Source: Thermocrispum municipale DSM 44069 (lineage in GTDB: Bacteria > Actinomycetota > Actinomycetes > Mycobacteriales > Pseudonocardiaceae). From it: a stretch of 64,000 nt of DNA. Position 1 is the stretch's first letter. Each line of letters begins with the position of its first letter. The notes under the pieces were generated by a model that made no database searches, had not been told where the DNA came from, and was given only the letters and a program-made list of their open reading frames with translations. The stretch spans positions 281,253 to 345,252 of the forward strand of contig NZ_KE386593.1 in the NCBI RefSeq assembly GCF_000427825.1, read 5' to 3'. A program made the position numbers and the translations under genes. Positions 52,232 to 62,257 of this stretch are shown piece by piece.

Positions 52232-52275
52232 GAAGGGTGCGATCGCGATAGGCGCGGTCGCACCCTTCTTGTTTG
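52232..52275 (+). terminator. intrinsic terminator after jag
   Basis: GAAGGGTGCGA (52232-52242) pairs with TCGCACCCTTC (52258-52268), followed by TTGTTTG. Confidence 0.88.
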
Positions 52276-52282
52276 TCGGTGT

Positions 52283-52298
52283 CGTTTCACGTGAAACG
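52283..52298. promoter_or_regulatory. parS site 1
   Basis: CGTTTCACGTGAAACG, 14/16 match to TGTTTCACGTGAAACA, a perfect palindrome extended by GT/AC on both sides. Confidence 0.85.
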
Positions 52299-52928
52299 AC
52301 ACGCGGGTCGCTCGGCGAATCCGATGGGTTGGGCAGCCCACGTACAGGACGCGCGCAAGCACCGCGAGAGTGCGAACCTTGGCCGGGCCGTTCGATCAGA
52401 GCGACACCTGGCCGCTTCGGGCCCACTCGGTCCAAGGCTCAGCGATAGCCGGTCTCGAGAGAACAAGCTCGGTGTTGGCATGGAAGGTGAATTCGCCGTA
52501 GCCGATCCGACATCTCATTGCACCGCGTTGTGAGGAGGGAGCCGCGGGGCCGAGAGCTGGTAGGTCGTCGACCCACGGGACGCGAGCGCGCCGGAGGGGC
52601 CGCGACAACGACGGATCGGCGAACTGCCGCGGACTCAGACTCTGGTGCGCCACGCGGTCTCGTTGTGGCGACCGCTGGCGTCGGCGCGGTTGGCGTGGTG
52701 CGTCGCCGGCCGCCGGTGGCCGGTTGTCGGATCCTGGCGTCGACGGATGTCCTGACCCGCCTGCACTCCGGTGTGTTCCGGTAGTGGGTGCCCCCTCGCC
52801 GCGGGGTTGCCGGCCTCATCAACGTCAGTTCGTTCGTGCCGAGAAGACCTCGTGCGCCGATTGCCAAGGCTCCGGCAGCATGTCCGGCGCTGCATGAAAC
52901 AGTGGTGACTGAGCTTGTGCCTTTCCAG

Positions 52929-52944
52929 GTTTCACGTGAAACGA
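52929..52944. promoter_or_regulatory. parS site 2
   Basis: GGTTTCACGTGAAACG, 14/16 match to the parS consensus. Confidence 0.82.
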
Positions 52945-53009
52945 GCGTGGACGCGCGGATCGCCGTCGGCGTCCTTGGCCACCGCCCAGGCGGGGCCGAC
53001 CCTCGGCGG

Positions 53010-53025
53010 GGTTTCACGTGAAACC
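53010..53025. promoter_or_regulatory. parS site 3
   Basis: GGTTTCACGTGAAACC, palindromic, 14/16, just upstream of rsmG. Confidence 0.82.
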
Positions 53026-53074
53026 GAGGGGTGGTGCGGGCGAAAGGACGGATGCGTGATGCGAGGAGTCGTTC

Positions 53075-53764
53075 GTGACGGATGGAGCTACTGAGCCCGG
53101 TGTCGTGCCACCCGAGGCGCAGCAACTCTTCGGCGAGAACACCGAGTCGGCTGCTCGGTTCGTTGATCTGCTCGCGGAGCGCGGCGTCGAGCGGGGTGTG
53201 ATCGGCCCGCGCGAGATCGACCGCCTGTGGGGCCGACACGTGCTCAACTCCGCAGTCCTTGCCGAGCTGATTCCGGCCGAGGCGATAGTCGTCGACGTTG
53301 GTTCGGGCGGTGGCTTTCCCGGTGTGCCGCTCGCATTGGCGCGACCCGACATCGAGGTGACCCTCCTGGAGCCCATGGCTCGGCGCATCCAGTGGCTGAC
53401 GGAGGTAGTTGACGAGCTCGGCCTGACGAATGTCGTCGTTGTGCGCGGGCGTGCCGAGGAGAAGGCGATCCGGACCCGGCTCGGCGAGGCGGACATCGTG
53501 ACTGCCCGAGCCGTTGCCCCGCTCGCTCGGCTTGCCGAGTGGTGCCTGCCTCTGGTGCGGGCCGGCGGACTGTTGTTGGCATTGAAGGGGGCCAGCGCAG
53601 CTGAAGAGGTTCAGCGCGATGCCTCCACGGTCAGGAAAGTCGGTGGAGAGAGCATCGACGTGGTGCAGTGCGGGGTTGACGTCGTCGAGACGCCAACCAC
53701 GGTTGTAGTGATCGAAGCGGGGCCCAAGCCGAAGCGGACGCGGAGTCGTCGGCGCCGCCGCTAG
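53075..53764 (+). CDS. rsmG: 16S rRNA (guanine527-N7)-methyltransferase
   Basis: 229 aa from GTG 53075 (GAGGAG upstream). SAM motif VDVGSGGGFPGVPLALARPD (about 72-91), LLEPMARRIQWL, and GRAEEKA; the C-terminus is Arg-rich. Methylates G527 of 16S rRNA. Conserved neighbour of parAB. The C-terminal basic tail is longer than usual. Confidence 0.95.
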   Translation: MTDGATEPGVVPPEAQQLFGENTESAARFVDLLAERGVERGVIGPREIDRLWGRHVLNSAVLAELIPAEAIVVDVGSGGGFPGVPLALARPDIEVTLLEPMARRIQWLTEVVDELGLTNVVVVRGRAEEKAIRTRLGEADIVTARAVAPLARLAEWCLPLVRAGGLLLALKGASAAEEVQRDASTVRKVGGESIDVVQCGVDVVETPTTVVVIEAGPKPKRTRSRRRRR

Positions 53765-54113
53765 AAGTCGCCAGGCACTCCCGTGTCGTGGTGAGCGCTG
53801 GGCGATGGTTGCTCGAGGACCGAACCGGTGGTAACCGGGCCGTCGAGGGCCGAATCCATTTGCGGCCTAAGCGTTGCTCGAGACCAATCGAAGCCGATTG
53901 GGCCTCCTGCAAGTCGTGGCCCGTCCGGCGACAACTCATATCCGGGGGTGACGAGTGGTGACGCGAGCGGCGCCGTTAGTGTCGTAATTCCCACCGTTCC
54001 CTGGGGATTCTCGTGCACACGAGGGTCAGACCGGAGCGCCGCTCAAAAATCGGCCACCTCCCATGCGACTATTGATTGCGATGGACGAGGAGCTGGGTCG
54101 AGGGAGCGATGGT
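53765..54113. other. rsmG-parA spacer
   Basis: 350 bp with no convincing gene. An 85-codon minus-strand frame (53761-54018) is open but has no family features. Upstream in-frame starts of parA (ATG 54063, ATG 54081) lie here. Confidence 0.5.
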
Positions 54114-55160
54114 GTGCCTACCCGTGACGAAGTGAGGGATGTTCCACGTGAAACCGTGCACGTACGCAGTGCGGCCGCGGTCCCGGTCCAGTCGGAGAGC
54201 CAAACCAATACAGCGAGCGCGGGAGCTATTGGTGCCGGGGAGGTGCTGCGCCCGGTGAATGGCACATTCGCCGACCACAGCGGAGACTCCCCCGCGTGGA
54301 CTCCAATCGCCGAGGAAGCGTTCACCGCAGCGCGCGTGCTGCACCCTCAAGAAGCGCTCCCTCGGCCGAGCCGCCGTCGCATCATGACGGTTGCCAACCA
54401 GAAAGGTGGCGTCGGGAAGACCACCAGCACGGTCAACCTCGCCGCTGCGCTCGCCCTGCACGGGTTGAAGGTTCTGGTCATCGATCTGGACCCGCAGGGC
54501 AATGCGAGCACCGCGCTCGGTGTCGAGCACCGGTCCGGAACTCCGTCCGTCTACGAGGTCTTGATCGGTGAGATGTCCATCCTCGACGCCACGAAGACCT
54601 CCGACCAGTCCCCCAATCTGCTCTGTGTGCCGGCGACCATCGACCTGGCCGGTGCGGAAATCGAGCTTGTCAGCATGGTGGCGCGCGAGTCTCGGCTCAA
54701 GGAAGCCCTGACCGACGAGGTGCTGAACGAACTGGGCGTCGACTACGTCTTCATCGACTGCCCCCCTTCGCTGGGTCTGCTCACGGTCAACGCTCTCGTG
54801 GGCGCGCACGAGGTGTTGATCCCGATCCAGTGCGAGTACTACGCCCTCGAAGGGCTCGGGCAGCTGCTGAGCAACATCGAGCTCGTCCAGGCACACCTCA
54901 ACCCGACCCTGTCGCTGACCACGATCTTGCTGACGATGTACGACGGCCGAACCAAACTGGCCGACCAGGTGGCCGAGGAGGTGCGGCAGCACTTTGGTGA
55001 GGTGGTTTTGCGTACGATCATCCCGCGCAGTGTCAAAGTGTCCGAAGCGCCTGGCTTCGGTCAGACGGTGCTGACGTATGACCCGGGCTCGCGTGGCTCG
55101 ATGAGTTACCTCGATGCGGCTCGTGAACTGGCCGAGCGGGGTGCGAAGGAGAGTCGATGA
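54114..55160 (+). CDS. parA: chromosome partitioning ATPase ParA
   Basis: 348 aa from GTG 54114 (GAGGGAG seven bases upstream); ATG 54063/54081 would extend it. Variable N-terminus (about 1-85) is followed by the deviant Walker [40 protein letters not shown] and ARELAERG at the end. Drives segregation of ParB-parS complexes. A parS-like site (54140-54155, TGTTCCACGTGAAACC) lies inside its 5' codons (VPRET). Confidence 0.96.
   Translation: MPTRDEVRDVPRETVHVRSAAAVPVQSESQTNTASAGAIGAGEVLRPVNGTFADHSGDSPAWTPIAEEAFTAARVLHPQEALPRPSRRRIMTVANQKGGVGKTTSTVNLAAALALHGLKVLVIDLDPQGNASTALGVEHRSGTPSVYEVLIGEMSILDATKTSDQSPNLLCVPATIDLAGAEIELVSMVARESRLKEALTDEVLNELGVDYVFIDCPPSLGLLTVNALVGAHEVLIPIQCEYYALEGLGQLLSNIELVQAHLNPTLSLTTILLTMYDGRTKLADQVAEEVRQHFGEVVLRTIIPRSVKVSEAPGFGQTVLTYDPGSRGSMSYLDAARELAERGAKESR
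54140..54155. promoter_or_regulatory. parS-like site in parA 5' end
   Basis: TGTTCCACGTGAAACC, 14/16. Could allow autoregulation of parAB. Confidence 0.75.
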
Positions 55161-56134
55161 GCGCGGAACGCAAGGGTGGTCTGGGACGCGGCCTAGCGGC
55201 CCTCATTCCCACCGGCCCGACAGACTCGGCGAAAGACGGAGCCGCCGCGGCCAAGATCAAGCGGGACGCGGACTGGTTCAGTGCCAACGGTGCGGTGCAA
55301 GCCAAGGCCGGTGTAGCGGGCGGTGAGGTCGCCGGCGCGGTCTACCGCGAGGTACCGGTCGAGTCGGTGACCCCGAACCCGCGCCAGCCGCGGCAGGTGT
55401 TCGACGAAACAGCGCTGGCGGAGCTGGAGCATTCCATTCGCGAGTTCGGCTTGATGCAGCCGATCGTGGTGCGCCAGCTTCCCGACGACAAGTTCGAGCT
55501 CGTCATGGGCGAACGCCGGCTGCGGGCCGCACAGCGTGCGGGCCTGGAGAAGATCCCGGCGATCGTGCGGCAGACGTCCGACGACGCGATGCTGCGGGAT
55601 GCGTTGCTGGAGAACATTCACCGGGTGCAGCTGAATCCCCTCGAGGAAGCTGCCGCCTACCAGCAGCTGCTCGAAGAATTCAACGTCACGCACGACGAGC
55701 TCGCCAATCGGCTCGGTCGCAGCCGTCCGGTCATCACCAACACCATCCGGCTCCTGCGCCTTCCCTTGCCTGTGCAGCGCCGGGTCGCGGCCGGTGTGCT
55801 TTCCGCGGGCCACGCCCGTGCCCTACTGGCGCTGGATGACCCGGCGAAGCAGGAGGACTTGGCGGCGCGCATCGTGGCCGAGGGTCTCTCGGTGCGGGCG
55901 ACCGAGGAAGCGGTGACGTTGGCCCGCAGCGAGAAGCCGGCGAAGCCGAAGGCCAAGCCGCGCAAGCCACTGCATGCGCCGGGGTTGCAGGAGCTCGCTG
56001 AACGCATGTCGGACAAGTTCGACACGCGCGTGAAAGTGGATCTCGGCAAGCGCAAGGGCCGCATCGTCGTCGAGTTCGGGTCGATCGACGACCTCGAACG
56101 CATCGTCGGACTGATGAATCTCAAGGACGAATGA
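55157..56134 (+). CDS. parB: chromosome partitioning protein ParB
   Basis: 325 aa; ATG overlaps the parA stop (ATGA). N-terminal ParA-interacting peptide ([14 protein letters not shown]), CTP-binding box with [12 protein letters not shown] (GERR at about 118-121), [32 protein letters not shown], and a C-terminal dimerization domain. Binds and spreads from parS as a CTP-dependent clamp. Confidence 0.97.
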   Translation: MSAERKGGLGRGLAALIPTGPTDSAKDGAAAAKIKRDADWFSANGAVQAKAGVAGGEVAGAVYREVPVESVTPNPRQPRQVFDETALAELEHSIREFGLMQPIVVRQLPDDKFELVMGERRLRAAQRAGLEKIPAIVRQTSDDAMLRDALLENIHRVQLNPLEEAAAYQQLLEEFNVTHDELANRLGRSRPVITNTIRLLRLPLPVQRRVAAGVLSAGHARALLALDDPAKQEDLAARIVAEGLSVRATEEAVTLARSEKPAKPKAKPRKPLHAPGLQELAERMSDKFDTRVKVDLGKRKGRIVVEFGSIDDLERIVGLMNLKDE

Positions 56135-56168
56135 CACGCGTGTCATTTCGTCACGTGACGGTCGAAAA

Positions 56169-57125
56169 TCATACCTCGTTCCGGCGCTTGACGGCTCGCT
56201 CGATCAGTTCTGCGTAGATCTGACCGAGCGAGCTTCCGGCCGCCTCCACTGCCATGGGAACGGTGGACGTCTCGGTGAGGCCGGGCGAGAGGTTCACTTC
56301 GAGGAACTGCACCGTGCCGTCCTCTTGCACGACGGCATCAGTACGCGAGACGTCTCGGAGCCCGAGCCGTTGGTGGGCCGCTACGGCGAGTTCGCCGACG
56401 GCCGCGGCCGTCTCCGGGCTGAGCCGCGCGGGCGTGAAGAAGTCGGTCAGGCCTGCCGTGTAGCGGGCGGTGTAGTCGTAGATGCTGTGCTCCGGAACGA
56501 TCTCCACTGCGGGTAGGGCCTCAGGCTTTCCCTCGTGCTCCACGACGGTGACCGCCACTTCGGTGCCTTCGATGTAGCGTTCCGCCAGCACGGTCTCGCC
56601 GTAGGCGAAGCACCCGACCATCGCGGCGGGAAGCTCGGAGGCGTCGCGGACCACCTGGGCGCCGAGGGCGGAACCTCCCTGGTCCGGTTTGATGATCAAG
56701 GGCAGGCCGAGCCGGTCCACGATGGCGTCGAGTACGGCTTGCGCCCCGAGTTCGCGGAAGGTGCTGTGCGGCAGCACGACCCAGTCCGGTGTGTGATAGC
56801 CGGCCTGGCGCAGCTCTGCTTTGGCGATCGGCTTGTCCCAGGCACGTCGGCAGGCTTGTGCTGTGGTTCCTACGTAAGGCACATCGAGCAGTTCCAGAAC
56901 GGCTTGTACTGACCCGTTCTCCCCTTCTCCGCCGTGCAGGGCGACGACGACAGCGTCCGGGCGTTGTTCACGCAGACGAGAGATGAGTTCCGCGTCGGTG
57001 TCCCACTCCTCGACGTGGATGCCTTCGGCCTTCAGCGCGGCCGACAGTCGCCTGCCCGACCTGAGCGAGACGTCTCGCTCGTGCGAGAGACCCCCGGCGA
57101 GCACGGCCACAGTACGGTCAGCCAT
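56169..57125 (-). CDS. D-alanine-D-alanine ligase-like ATP-grasp protein
   Basis: 318 aa from ATG 57125. ATP-grasp fold: N-terminal MADRTVAVLAGGLSHERDVSL, LGLPLIIKPDQGGSALGAQ, TEVAVTVVE, and QFLEVNLSPGLTE with metal ligands. Ddl makes the D-Ala-D-Ala dipeptide; this is an origin-linked paralogue in actinobacteria and may have a different acceptor. Convergent with parB. Confidence 0.85.
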   Translation of the reverse strand: MADRTVAVLAGGLSHERDVSLRSGRRLSAALKAEGIHVEEWDTDAELISRLREQRPDAVVVALHGGEGENGSVQAVLELLDVPYVGTTAQACRRAWDKPIAKAELRQAGYHTPDWVVLPHSTFRELGAQAVLDAIVDRLGLPLIIKPDQGGSALGAQVVRDASELPAAMVGCFAYGETVLAERYIEGTEVAVTVVEHEGKPEALPAVEIVPEHSIYDYTARYTAGLTDFFTPARLSPETAAAVGELAVAAHQRLGLRDVSRTDAVVQEDGTVQFLEVNLSPGLTETSTVPMAVEAAGSSLGQIYAELIERAVKRRNEV

Positions 57126-57188
57126 CAGGCCAACTCCCCTCTCGTCGCAAAATGTCCACAGTGGACCAAAGATCGGTGAAGCAGCAGG

Positions 57189-58508
57189 TCAGGCGGTGTC
57201 CGGTCCGGGTGTTTGGGGTCCGGACACGGGCCGCCGCTGCACTGTGCCGAAGGTCCGGAGGAGGTCCATCTCGGACTCGAGCACTGCGGCAAGCCTACGC
57301 ACGCCTTCCTTGATGCGTTCCGGGGTCGGGTAGCAGTACGACAAGCGCATCTGCCGCGACCCGAGGCCGTCGGAGTAGAAGCCGGTGCCGGAGGCGTAGG
57401 CGACGCGGGCGGTCACCGCGCGCGGCAGCATGGCTTTCGTGTCGATCCCTTCCGGCACGGTCACCCACACGTAGAAGCCGCCGTCCGGCATGGTCCACGT
57501 GCACCCCGGCGGCATGTGCTGCTTCAGCGCCGTCAGGATCGCGTCACGGCGTTCGCGATAGCTTTCCCGGAACTTCTTGATCTGGCCCTTCCAGTCGTGC
57601 GTGGCGAGGTAGCGGCTGACGATCAGCTGGTTCAGTGTCGGCGGGCACAGCGTGGCCGACTCGGCGGCCAGTACCAGCTTTTCGCGGATCGCGTGGGGAG
57701 CCAGGACCCAGCCGACGCGCAGTCCCGAGGCGAAAGTCTTGGAGAACGAGCCGAGATAGACCACGTTGTCCGGGTCGAGCGACCGCAGTGCCGGGTAGGT
57801 CTGGCCGTCGAAGCCGAGCAGGCCGTACGGGTTGTCCTCGACGATCAGGACGCCGTGTTTGCGGCAGATCTCGACGATCCGGGATCTGCGCTCGTTCGAC
57901 AGGGTCACGCCGGCGGGGTTGTGGAAGTTCGGGATCGTGTACAGCAGCTTGGCCGGTCGTCCTTGCGAGGCCACGGACGTCAGGGCTTCTTCCAGCAGTT
58001 CGGGCACGAGGCCGTCGTCGTCCATCGCGACGTGTACGACTCGCGCCTGGTATGCGGAGAAGGAGCCGAGCGCGCCGACGTATGACGGTCCCTCGGCGAT
58101 GACCGTGTCACCGGGGTCGCAGAACAGGCGCGTGATCATGTCCAGGCCCATCTGGGAGCCGACCGTCACGACGACGTCGTCCGGGTGAGCCTTGATGCCC
58201 TCGAGGGCCATGACTTCGCAGATCTGCTCGCGCAGTTGCGGCACGCCGTGCGCCGAGCCGTACTGCAGGGCGACCAGTCCGTCCTCGGCGATCAGTTCCT
58301 GTACCTGCTTGGCCAGCGAGTCCAGCGGAAGCGCCGCGAGGTTGGGCATGCCGCCGGCGAGCGAGACCACTTCGGGTCGGCTGGCTACCGCGAACAACGC
58401 TCGAATCTCCGAGGCGGTCATGCCTTCGGTGCGCGCGGCGTACCGCGTCAGGTGCGGGTCGAGGTTGTGGCGGGCTGGATCGCCGGCCCCGGGCGGTTGC
58501 AGTGCCAT
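57189..58508 (-). CDS. PLP-dependent aminotransferase (MocR-like, 2-aminoadipate type)
   Basis: 439 aa. Fold-type I: VSLAGGMPNLAALPLD, YGSAHGVPQLREQI, VTVGSQMGLDMITRLF, PNFHNPAGVTLS, EDNPYGLLGFDG, and the PLP lysine in SFSKTFASGLRVGWVLA. Transfers amino groups between amino and keto acids; the family includes KynA/ARO8-like enzymes, specificity uncertain. 63 bp upstream of the ligase-like gene, same strand, probable operon. Confidence 0.92.
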   Translation of the reverse strand: MALQPPGAGDPARHNLDPHLTRYAARTEGMTASEIRALFAVASRPEVVSLAGGMPNLAALPLDSLAKQVQELIAEDGLVALQYGSAHGVPQLREQICEVMALEGIKAHPDDVVVTVGSQMGLDMITRLFCDPGDTVIAEGPSYVGALGSFSAYQARVVHVAMDDDGLVPELLEEALTSVASQGRPAKLLYTIPNFHNPAGVTLSNERRSRIVEICRKHGVLIVEDNPYGLLGFDGQTYPALRSLDPDNVVYLGSFSKTFASGLRVGWVLAPHAIREKLVLAAESATLCPPTLNQLIVSRYLATHDWKGQIKKFRESYRERRDAILTALKQHMPPGCTWTMPDGGFYVWVTVPEGIDTKAMLPRAVTARVAYASGTGFYSDGLGSRQMRLSYCYPTPERIKEGVRRLAAVLESEMDLLRTFGTVQRRPVSGPQTPGPDTA

Positions 58509-58705
58509 GGTCTGTCGAGTGTAAACGCCGACTTCGCAGAGCCATGACCGTTACGTCCCATGTCACATCACGGTGCGCGGGCTACCCCGGGGTGGTCAGG
58601 CTGCTCGTGGTGCGCCTATCCTCGATGTCGTTGGGCCATTCGAGCGATCTGCCCCGAGTCGGTCCGTTCTTTGCGTGGGGGTCGCACACCGTATTGGGAG
58701 GTCAC

Positions 58706-59350
58706 GTGTCGCGGCAGGTCGTAGGCGTCACGCTCGACAACCTGGAAGACCTTCCCCGGCATTGTCGGAAGTGCGTGTACTGGGAGGTCGCTCCCCACCT
58801 CCGCGGCCAGGTCGAGGAGTTCGGCGAGACCGAGCTCGAGAAGGAAGCGTGGGTGTCCAGCGTCTTGCTCGAGTGGGGGTCGTGTGGCCGGTTGCTGTAC
58901 AGCAACAAGCTGCCCGTCGGGTTTGTTCTGTATGCTCCGCCGACTGTCGTGCCACGAGCCGGCGCGTTTCCTACGTCGCCGGCAAGTCCTGACGCAGTGC
59001 TGCTGACCGCGTTTCACGTGCAACCAGAGTTCCGCGGTGGCGGTATCGGCCGGGCGTTGGTGCAAGAGGTGGCGAAGGATCTCACGCGGCGTGGGGTGCG
59101 GGCCATCGAGGCGTTCGGTGATGCGCAGCCTGAGTCGCGGGCGGAAGGTGAGCATCACTGTGTTGTTCCGGCGGGGTTCTTGACGCGGGTCGGGTTCAAG
59201 ACGGTGCGGCCGCATCCGCGGTGGCCGCGGCTTCGATTGGAGCTGCGGGCGGGGATCCTGTGGAAAGAAGATGTGGAATCCGCGTTGGAGCAGTTGCTCG
59301 GTCAGGTGTCGGTTTCCACGGCCGGGTCCAGCGGTTTTGCTCGATCTTGA
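58706..59350 (+). CDS. GNAT family N-acetyltransferase
   Basis: 214 aa from GTG 58706 (GGGAGGT nine bases upstream). Acetyl-CoA-binding motif LLTAFHVQPEFRGGGIGRALVQEVAKDL (about 100-127); EAFGDAQPESR follows, and a C-terminal DVESALEQLL helix. Long 5' extension upstream would lack a ribosome site. A parS-like 13/16 site (59010-59025) overlaps the coding of FHVQP. Known neighbour of parB in actinobacteria; substrate unknown. Confidence 0.88.
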   Translation: MSRQVVGVTLDNLEDLPRHCRKCVYWEVAPHLRGQVEEFGETELEKEAWVSSVLLEWGSCGRLLYSNKLPVGFVLYAPPTVVPRAGAFPTSPASPDAVLLTAFHVQPEFRGGGIGRALVQEVAKDLTRRGVRAIEAFGDAQPESRAEGEHHCVVPAGFLTRVGFKTVRPHPRWPRLRLELRAGILWKEDVESALEQLLGQVSVSTAGSSGFARS

Positions 59351-59400
59351 GATCTGCATCACAGCAGCTCAGCGGCTTGGACGGCGGTCCGATTCCTGAG

Positions 59401-59428
59401 TTATCCACAGCTTGGGGAGTTATCCACA
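59401..59428. promoter_or_regulatory. tandem perfect DnaA boxes away from oriC
   Basis: TTATCCACA at 59401-59409 and 59420-59428, same orientation, 19-bp spacing, in the convergent space between GNAT and amidase genes. Possible titration or regulatory site. Confidence 0.7.
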
Positions 59429-59551
59429 GATTGGTGGACTGGCCGTTTGAGGGCCATTTTCCGCGTTAGGCTCGAGACGGGGTCGCCCCCCCAGGGAGGG
59501 TGGGGGCTGCGTTGGGGGCTGCGTTGGGGGATGCACGCTGAAGTGCGCGCG

Positions 59552-60688
59552 TTACTGCTTGGTGAGCTCGTGCGCGAGTACGTCCGCGAAGGTGAACGTG
59601 CCGGTGGGCTGGTCGTTCTCCCCGAGCAAGTACAGCCGCTTCACGGCCACGAGAATGCCCTCGGCGACGATGTCCCGGAACGCAGGGTCGGACAGGCGCA
59701 GCCGATCCCTCTCGTTCGTCAGGTAGCCGATTTCGACGCGCACCGCCGGGCAGCGCGTCAGCCGCAGAATCTCCCACGTCTTCGGGTGCGCTCGGCAATC
59801 CTTGAACCCCGTGCGGGCCACCAGTTCACGCTGGATGTAGCCCGCCAGCAGCTCGCCGACCGTGGACGTCGTGCCGTTGCCGGTCCCGAAGTGGAACGTC
59901 GCCACTCCCTGGGCCTCCGGTGAGCTGTTCTTGTCGCTGTGCAACGACAGGAACAGGTCCGCCCCAGCGTCGTTGGCGAAGCGGGCGCGCTCGGCCTCCG
60001 TCGGGCTGTGGTGCGGGCCGCGAGAGATCAATGCCTCCATGCCCGTCGCCTTCATCCGGCCCTCGAGCCGACGCGCCAGATCCCACGCGATGTCGGCCTC
60101 TCGGACGCCTGCTACCTCGACGCCGGGGTCGTCGCCGCCGTGGCCGGGGTCGATGACGATGCGCTTGCCCCGCAGCCGTGGGCCGGATTGGCGCACCTTC
60201 TCCTGCTCGCGTAGCAGAACGGGACGGCCACCCCGCGCCCGCGGAGACAGCTGACTCAACGCGCGCACCGTGGCCGCGCCGCAGATGCCGTCGGGCACCA
60301 GGCCGTAGTCGCGCTGGAAGTTCCGCAGCGCCCGCTCGGTCACCTGGCCGAAGATGCCGTCCGGGCGGCCTGCGTCGTAGCCGAGCTCGGTCAGCCGCTC
60401 CTGCAGGGTGAACACGTCGTCGCCGTGTACCGGGGCCGACATCAAGTACGCCAGCGGCCTGCTGCCGAGGTGATAGCTCGCGCCGCGGAGGGTTCGATAC
60501 GTCGCCGGGCCCACCACGCCGTCGGTGATCAGCCCACGTTGCTGCTGGAACGTGCGCACCGCGTGCTCGACGGCATGATCGAAAACATCGTTCGCCGCGC
60601 CATCGTCGGCGAGCAGACCCTGCATCGACAGCAGCGATCTGACCTCAGCGACATCCGGCCCGCGATCACCGCGGCGGAGTACTCGCAT
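59552..60688 (-). CDS. N-acetylmuramoyl-L-alanine amidase-like protein (CwlM type)
   Basis: 378 aa from ATG 60688 (GAGGAG three bases upstream). Two PG-binding domains (about 3-70 and 85-150: FQQQRGLITDGVVGPATYRTL, FQRDYGLVPDGICGAATVRAL) then amidase_3 with IVIDPGHGGDDPG (H183), READIAWD (E198), LSLHSDKN (H250) and VRVEIGYLTNERD. No signal peptide, like mycobacterial CwlM, a regulator of MurA rather than a secreted hydrolase. Position next to trxA supports CwlM. Confidence 0.92.
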   Translation of the reverse strand: MRVLRRGDRGPDVAEVRSLLSMQGLLADDGAANDVFDHAVEHAVRTFQQQRGLITDGVVGPATYRTLRGASYHLGSRPLAYLMSAPVHGDDVFTLQERLTELGYDAGRPDGIFGQVTERALRNFQRDYGLVPDGICGAATVRALSQLSPRARGGRPVLLREQEKVRQSGPRLRGKRIVIDPGHGGDDPGVEVAGVREADIAWDLARRLEGRMKATGMEALISRGPHHSPTEAERARFANDAGADLFLSLHSDKNSSPEAQGVATFHFGTGNGTTSTVGELLAGYIQRELVARTGFKDCRAHPKTWEILRLTRCPAVRVEIGYLTNERDRLRLSDPAFRDIVAEGILVAVKRLYLLGENDQPTGTFTFADVLAHELTKQ

Positions 60689-60742
60689 GCACTCCTCGCA
60701 CTTGTCTCGTACTTGACTCAACCGCCAGCATCACCCGGCGCA

Positions 60743-60775
60743 GGAATCCCCGGGTGTTGATGCCCCGGGGATTCC
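60743..60775 (-). terminator. hairpin after trxA
   Basis: GGAATCCCCGGG pairs perfectly with CCCGGGGATTCC; 113 bp past the trxA stop and upstream of the amidase gene. Confidence 0.7.
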
Positions 60776-60887
60776 ATTGTGCCTTGTGAACTGTCAGTAG
60801 GCGCGGAGGGTGGGTGGAGTCGGCTCGACCTGCCGTCCTCCGCTCGGGGACTCGCAACACGCAGTGACATGGGCGAGTCCCGGTGAA

Positions 60888-61217
60888 TCAGCCGATGACG
60901 TCGGAGAGGTCCTGCAGCAGTGCCGGCTTCGGCTTCGCGCCCACGATCTGCTTCACCGGCTGCCCATCCTTGAACAGGATCAGCGTCGGGATCGACATGA
61001 CCTGGTAGTCACGCGCCGTCGACGGGTTGGCGTCGGTGTCCAGCTTCGCGATCGTCAGCTTGTCGGAGTGCTCTGCGGCGATCTCCTCCAGCACGGGCGC
61101 GATCATCTTGCACGGACCGCACCAGTCGGCCCAGAAGTCCACCAGCACGGGCTTGTCGCTGCCCAGCACCTTGTCCTTGAACGTCGCGTCGGTCACCTCG
61201 ACGGTCGATCCGGCCAT
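60888..61217 (-). CDS. trxA: thioredoxin
   Basis: 109 aa from ATG 61217. WCGPC active site (C33, C36), cis-Pro in [11 protein letters not shown]. General disulfide reductant, reduced by the adjacent TrxB. The 50-bp spacer from trxB holds a parS-like site (61232-61247). Confidence 0.97.
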   Translation of the reverse strand: MAGSTVEVTDATFKDKVLGSDKPVLVDFWADWCGPCKMIAPVLEEIAAEHSDKLTIAKLDTDANPSTARDYQVMSIPTLILFKDGQPVKQIVGAKPKPALLQDLSDVIG

Positions 61218-61231
61218 CTCATCTCCTTGAT

Positions 61232-61247
61232 TGTTTTACGTGAAACG
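61232..61247. promoter_or_regulatory. parS-like site in the trxB-trxA spacer
   Basis: TGTTTTACGTGAAACG, 14/16, outside coding DNA. Confidence 0.7.
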
Positions 61248-61267
61248 TTGCGGCTTTGTCGGAGCGG

Positions 61268-62257
61268 TCAGGAAGTGGAGCCGTACCCACCACCGACCAG
61301 TTCCGCGGCCTGTTGTGCCGCGGCCTCCCCGTGCTCGGCCAGCCACCGCTCGGCGTCGATGGCTGCGGTGCAGCCCGACCCGGCGGCCGTGATCGCCTGC
61401 CGATACGTGTGGTCGACGAGGTCACCACACGCGAACACGCCATCGAGATTGGTGTAGCTGCTCCGACCCTTGGTCACCACGTAGCCCTGGTCGTCCAGGT
61501 CGACCTGACCGCGGACCAGCTCGCTGCGCGGGTCATGACCGATCGCGACGAAGAAGCCGGACACGTCCAGCTTCGACTCCTCGCCGGTGACCGTGTCCTT
61601 CAGCTTCAGCCCGGACACCTTGCCGTCACCCAACACCTCGGTGACCTGGGCGTTCGTCTTCCACTTGATCTTGTCGTTCGCGCGCGCCCGCTCGAGCATG
61701 ATCTTCGAGGCGCGGAACTCGTCACGGCGGTGCACGACGGTCACGCTGCGGGCGAACTTGGTGAGGAACGTCGCCTCCTCCATCGCCGAGTCGCCACCGC
61801 CGACGACCGCGATGTCCTGGTCCCGGAAGAAGAAGCCGTCACAGGTGGCACACGACGAGACGCCGCGGCCGAGCAGCTCCTGCTCACCCGGCACGTACAG
61901 ATACCGCGGAGCAGCACCCATCGCGAGAATGATCGCCTTGGCGGCGTAACGCTCGCCGTTCACCGTCGCGTACTTGATGTCGCCGGTGAGTTCGAGCTCC
62001 TCGACGTCCTCGGCCCGCAGCTCGGCACCGAACCGCTCGGCCTGCGCACGCATCTGCTGCATCAGGTCCGGACCCATGATGCCGTCGCTGAAGCCTGGGT
62101 AGTTCTCGACGTCGGTGGTGGTCATCAGGGCACCGCCGAACTGCGAACCCTCGAACACCAGGGGCTCGAGCTGCGCCCGCGCCGCGTACAAGGCGGCGGT
62201 GTACCCAGCGGGCCCCGAACCCACGATGATCAGGTTGCGAACCTGTTCCGATGCCAC
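61268..62257 (-). CDS. trxB: thioredoxin-disulfide reductase
   Basis: 329 aa from GTG 62257 (GGAGG five bases upstream). FAD site [19 protein letters not shown], redox Cys pair CATC (C136, C139), NADPH site [12 protein letters not shown], and [15 protein letters not shown] at the FAD-binding C-terminus. Reduces TrxA with NADPH. Forms an operon with trxA. Confidence 0.97.
   Translation of the reverse strand: MASEQVRNLIIVGSGPAGYTAALYAARAQLEPLVFEGSQFGGALMTTTDVENYPGFSDGIMGPDLMQQMRAQAERFGAELRAEDVEELELTGDIKYATVNGERYAAKAIILAMGAAPRYLYVPGEQELLGRGVSSCATCDGFFFRDQDIAVVGGGDSAMEEATFLTKFARSVTVVHRRDEFRASKIMLERARANDKIKWKTNAQVTEVLGDGKVSGLKLKDTVTGEESKLDVSGFFVAIGHDPRSELVRGQVDLDDQGYVVTKGRSSYTNLDGVFACGDLVDHTYRQAITAAGSGCTAAIDAERWLAEHGEAAAQQAAELVGGGYGSTS

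Larger units (their letters stand above)
52276..53074. other. gene-poor centromere region with three parS sites
   Basis: No convincing gene on either strand over 800 bp. Three parS sites are listed separately; the remainder is GC-rich. Confidence 0.65.

Noticed and set aside
52439-53239. 266-codon minus frame in the parS region
   Set aside because: No ribosome site, no family, and crosses parS sites and the rsmG start.
53761-54018. 85-codon minus frame between rsmG and parA
   Set aside because: No start signal or conserved features; probably chance.
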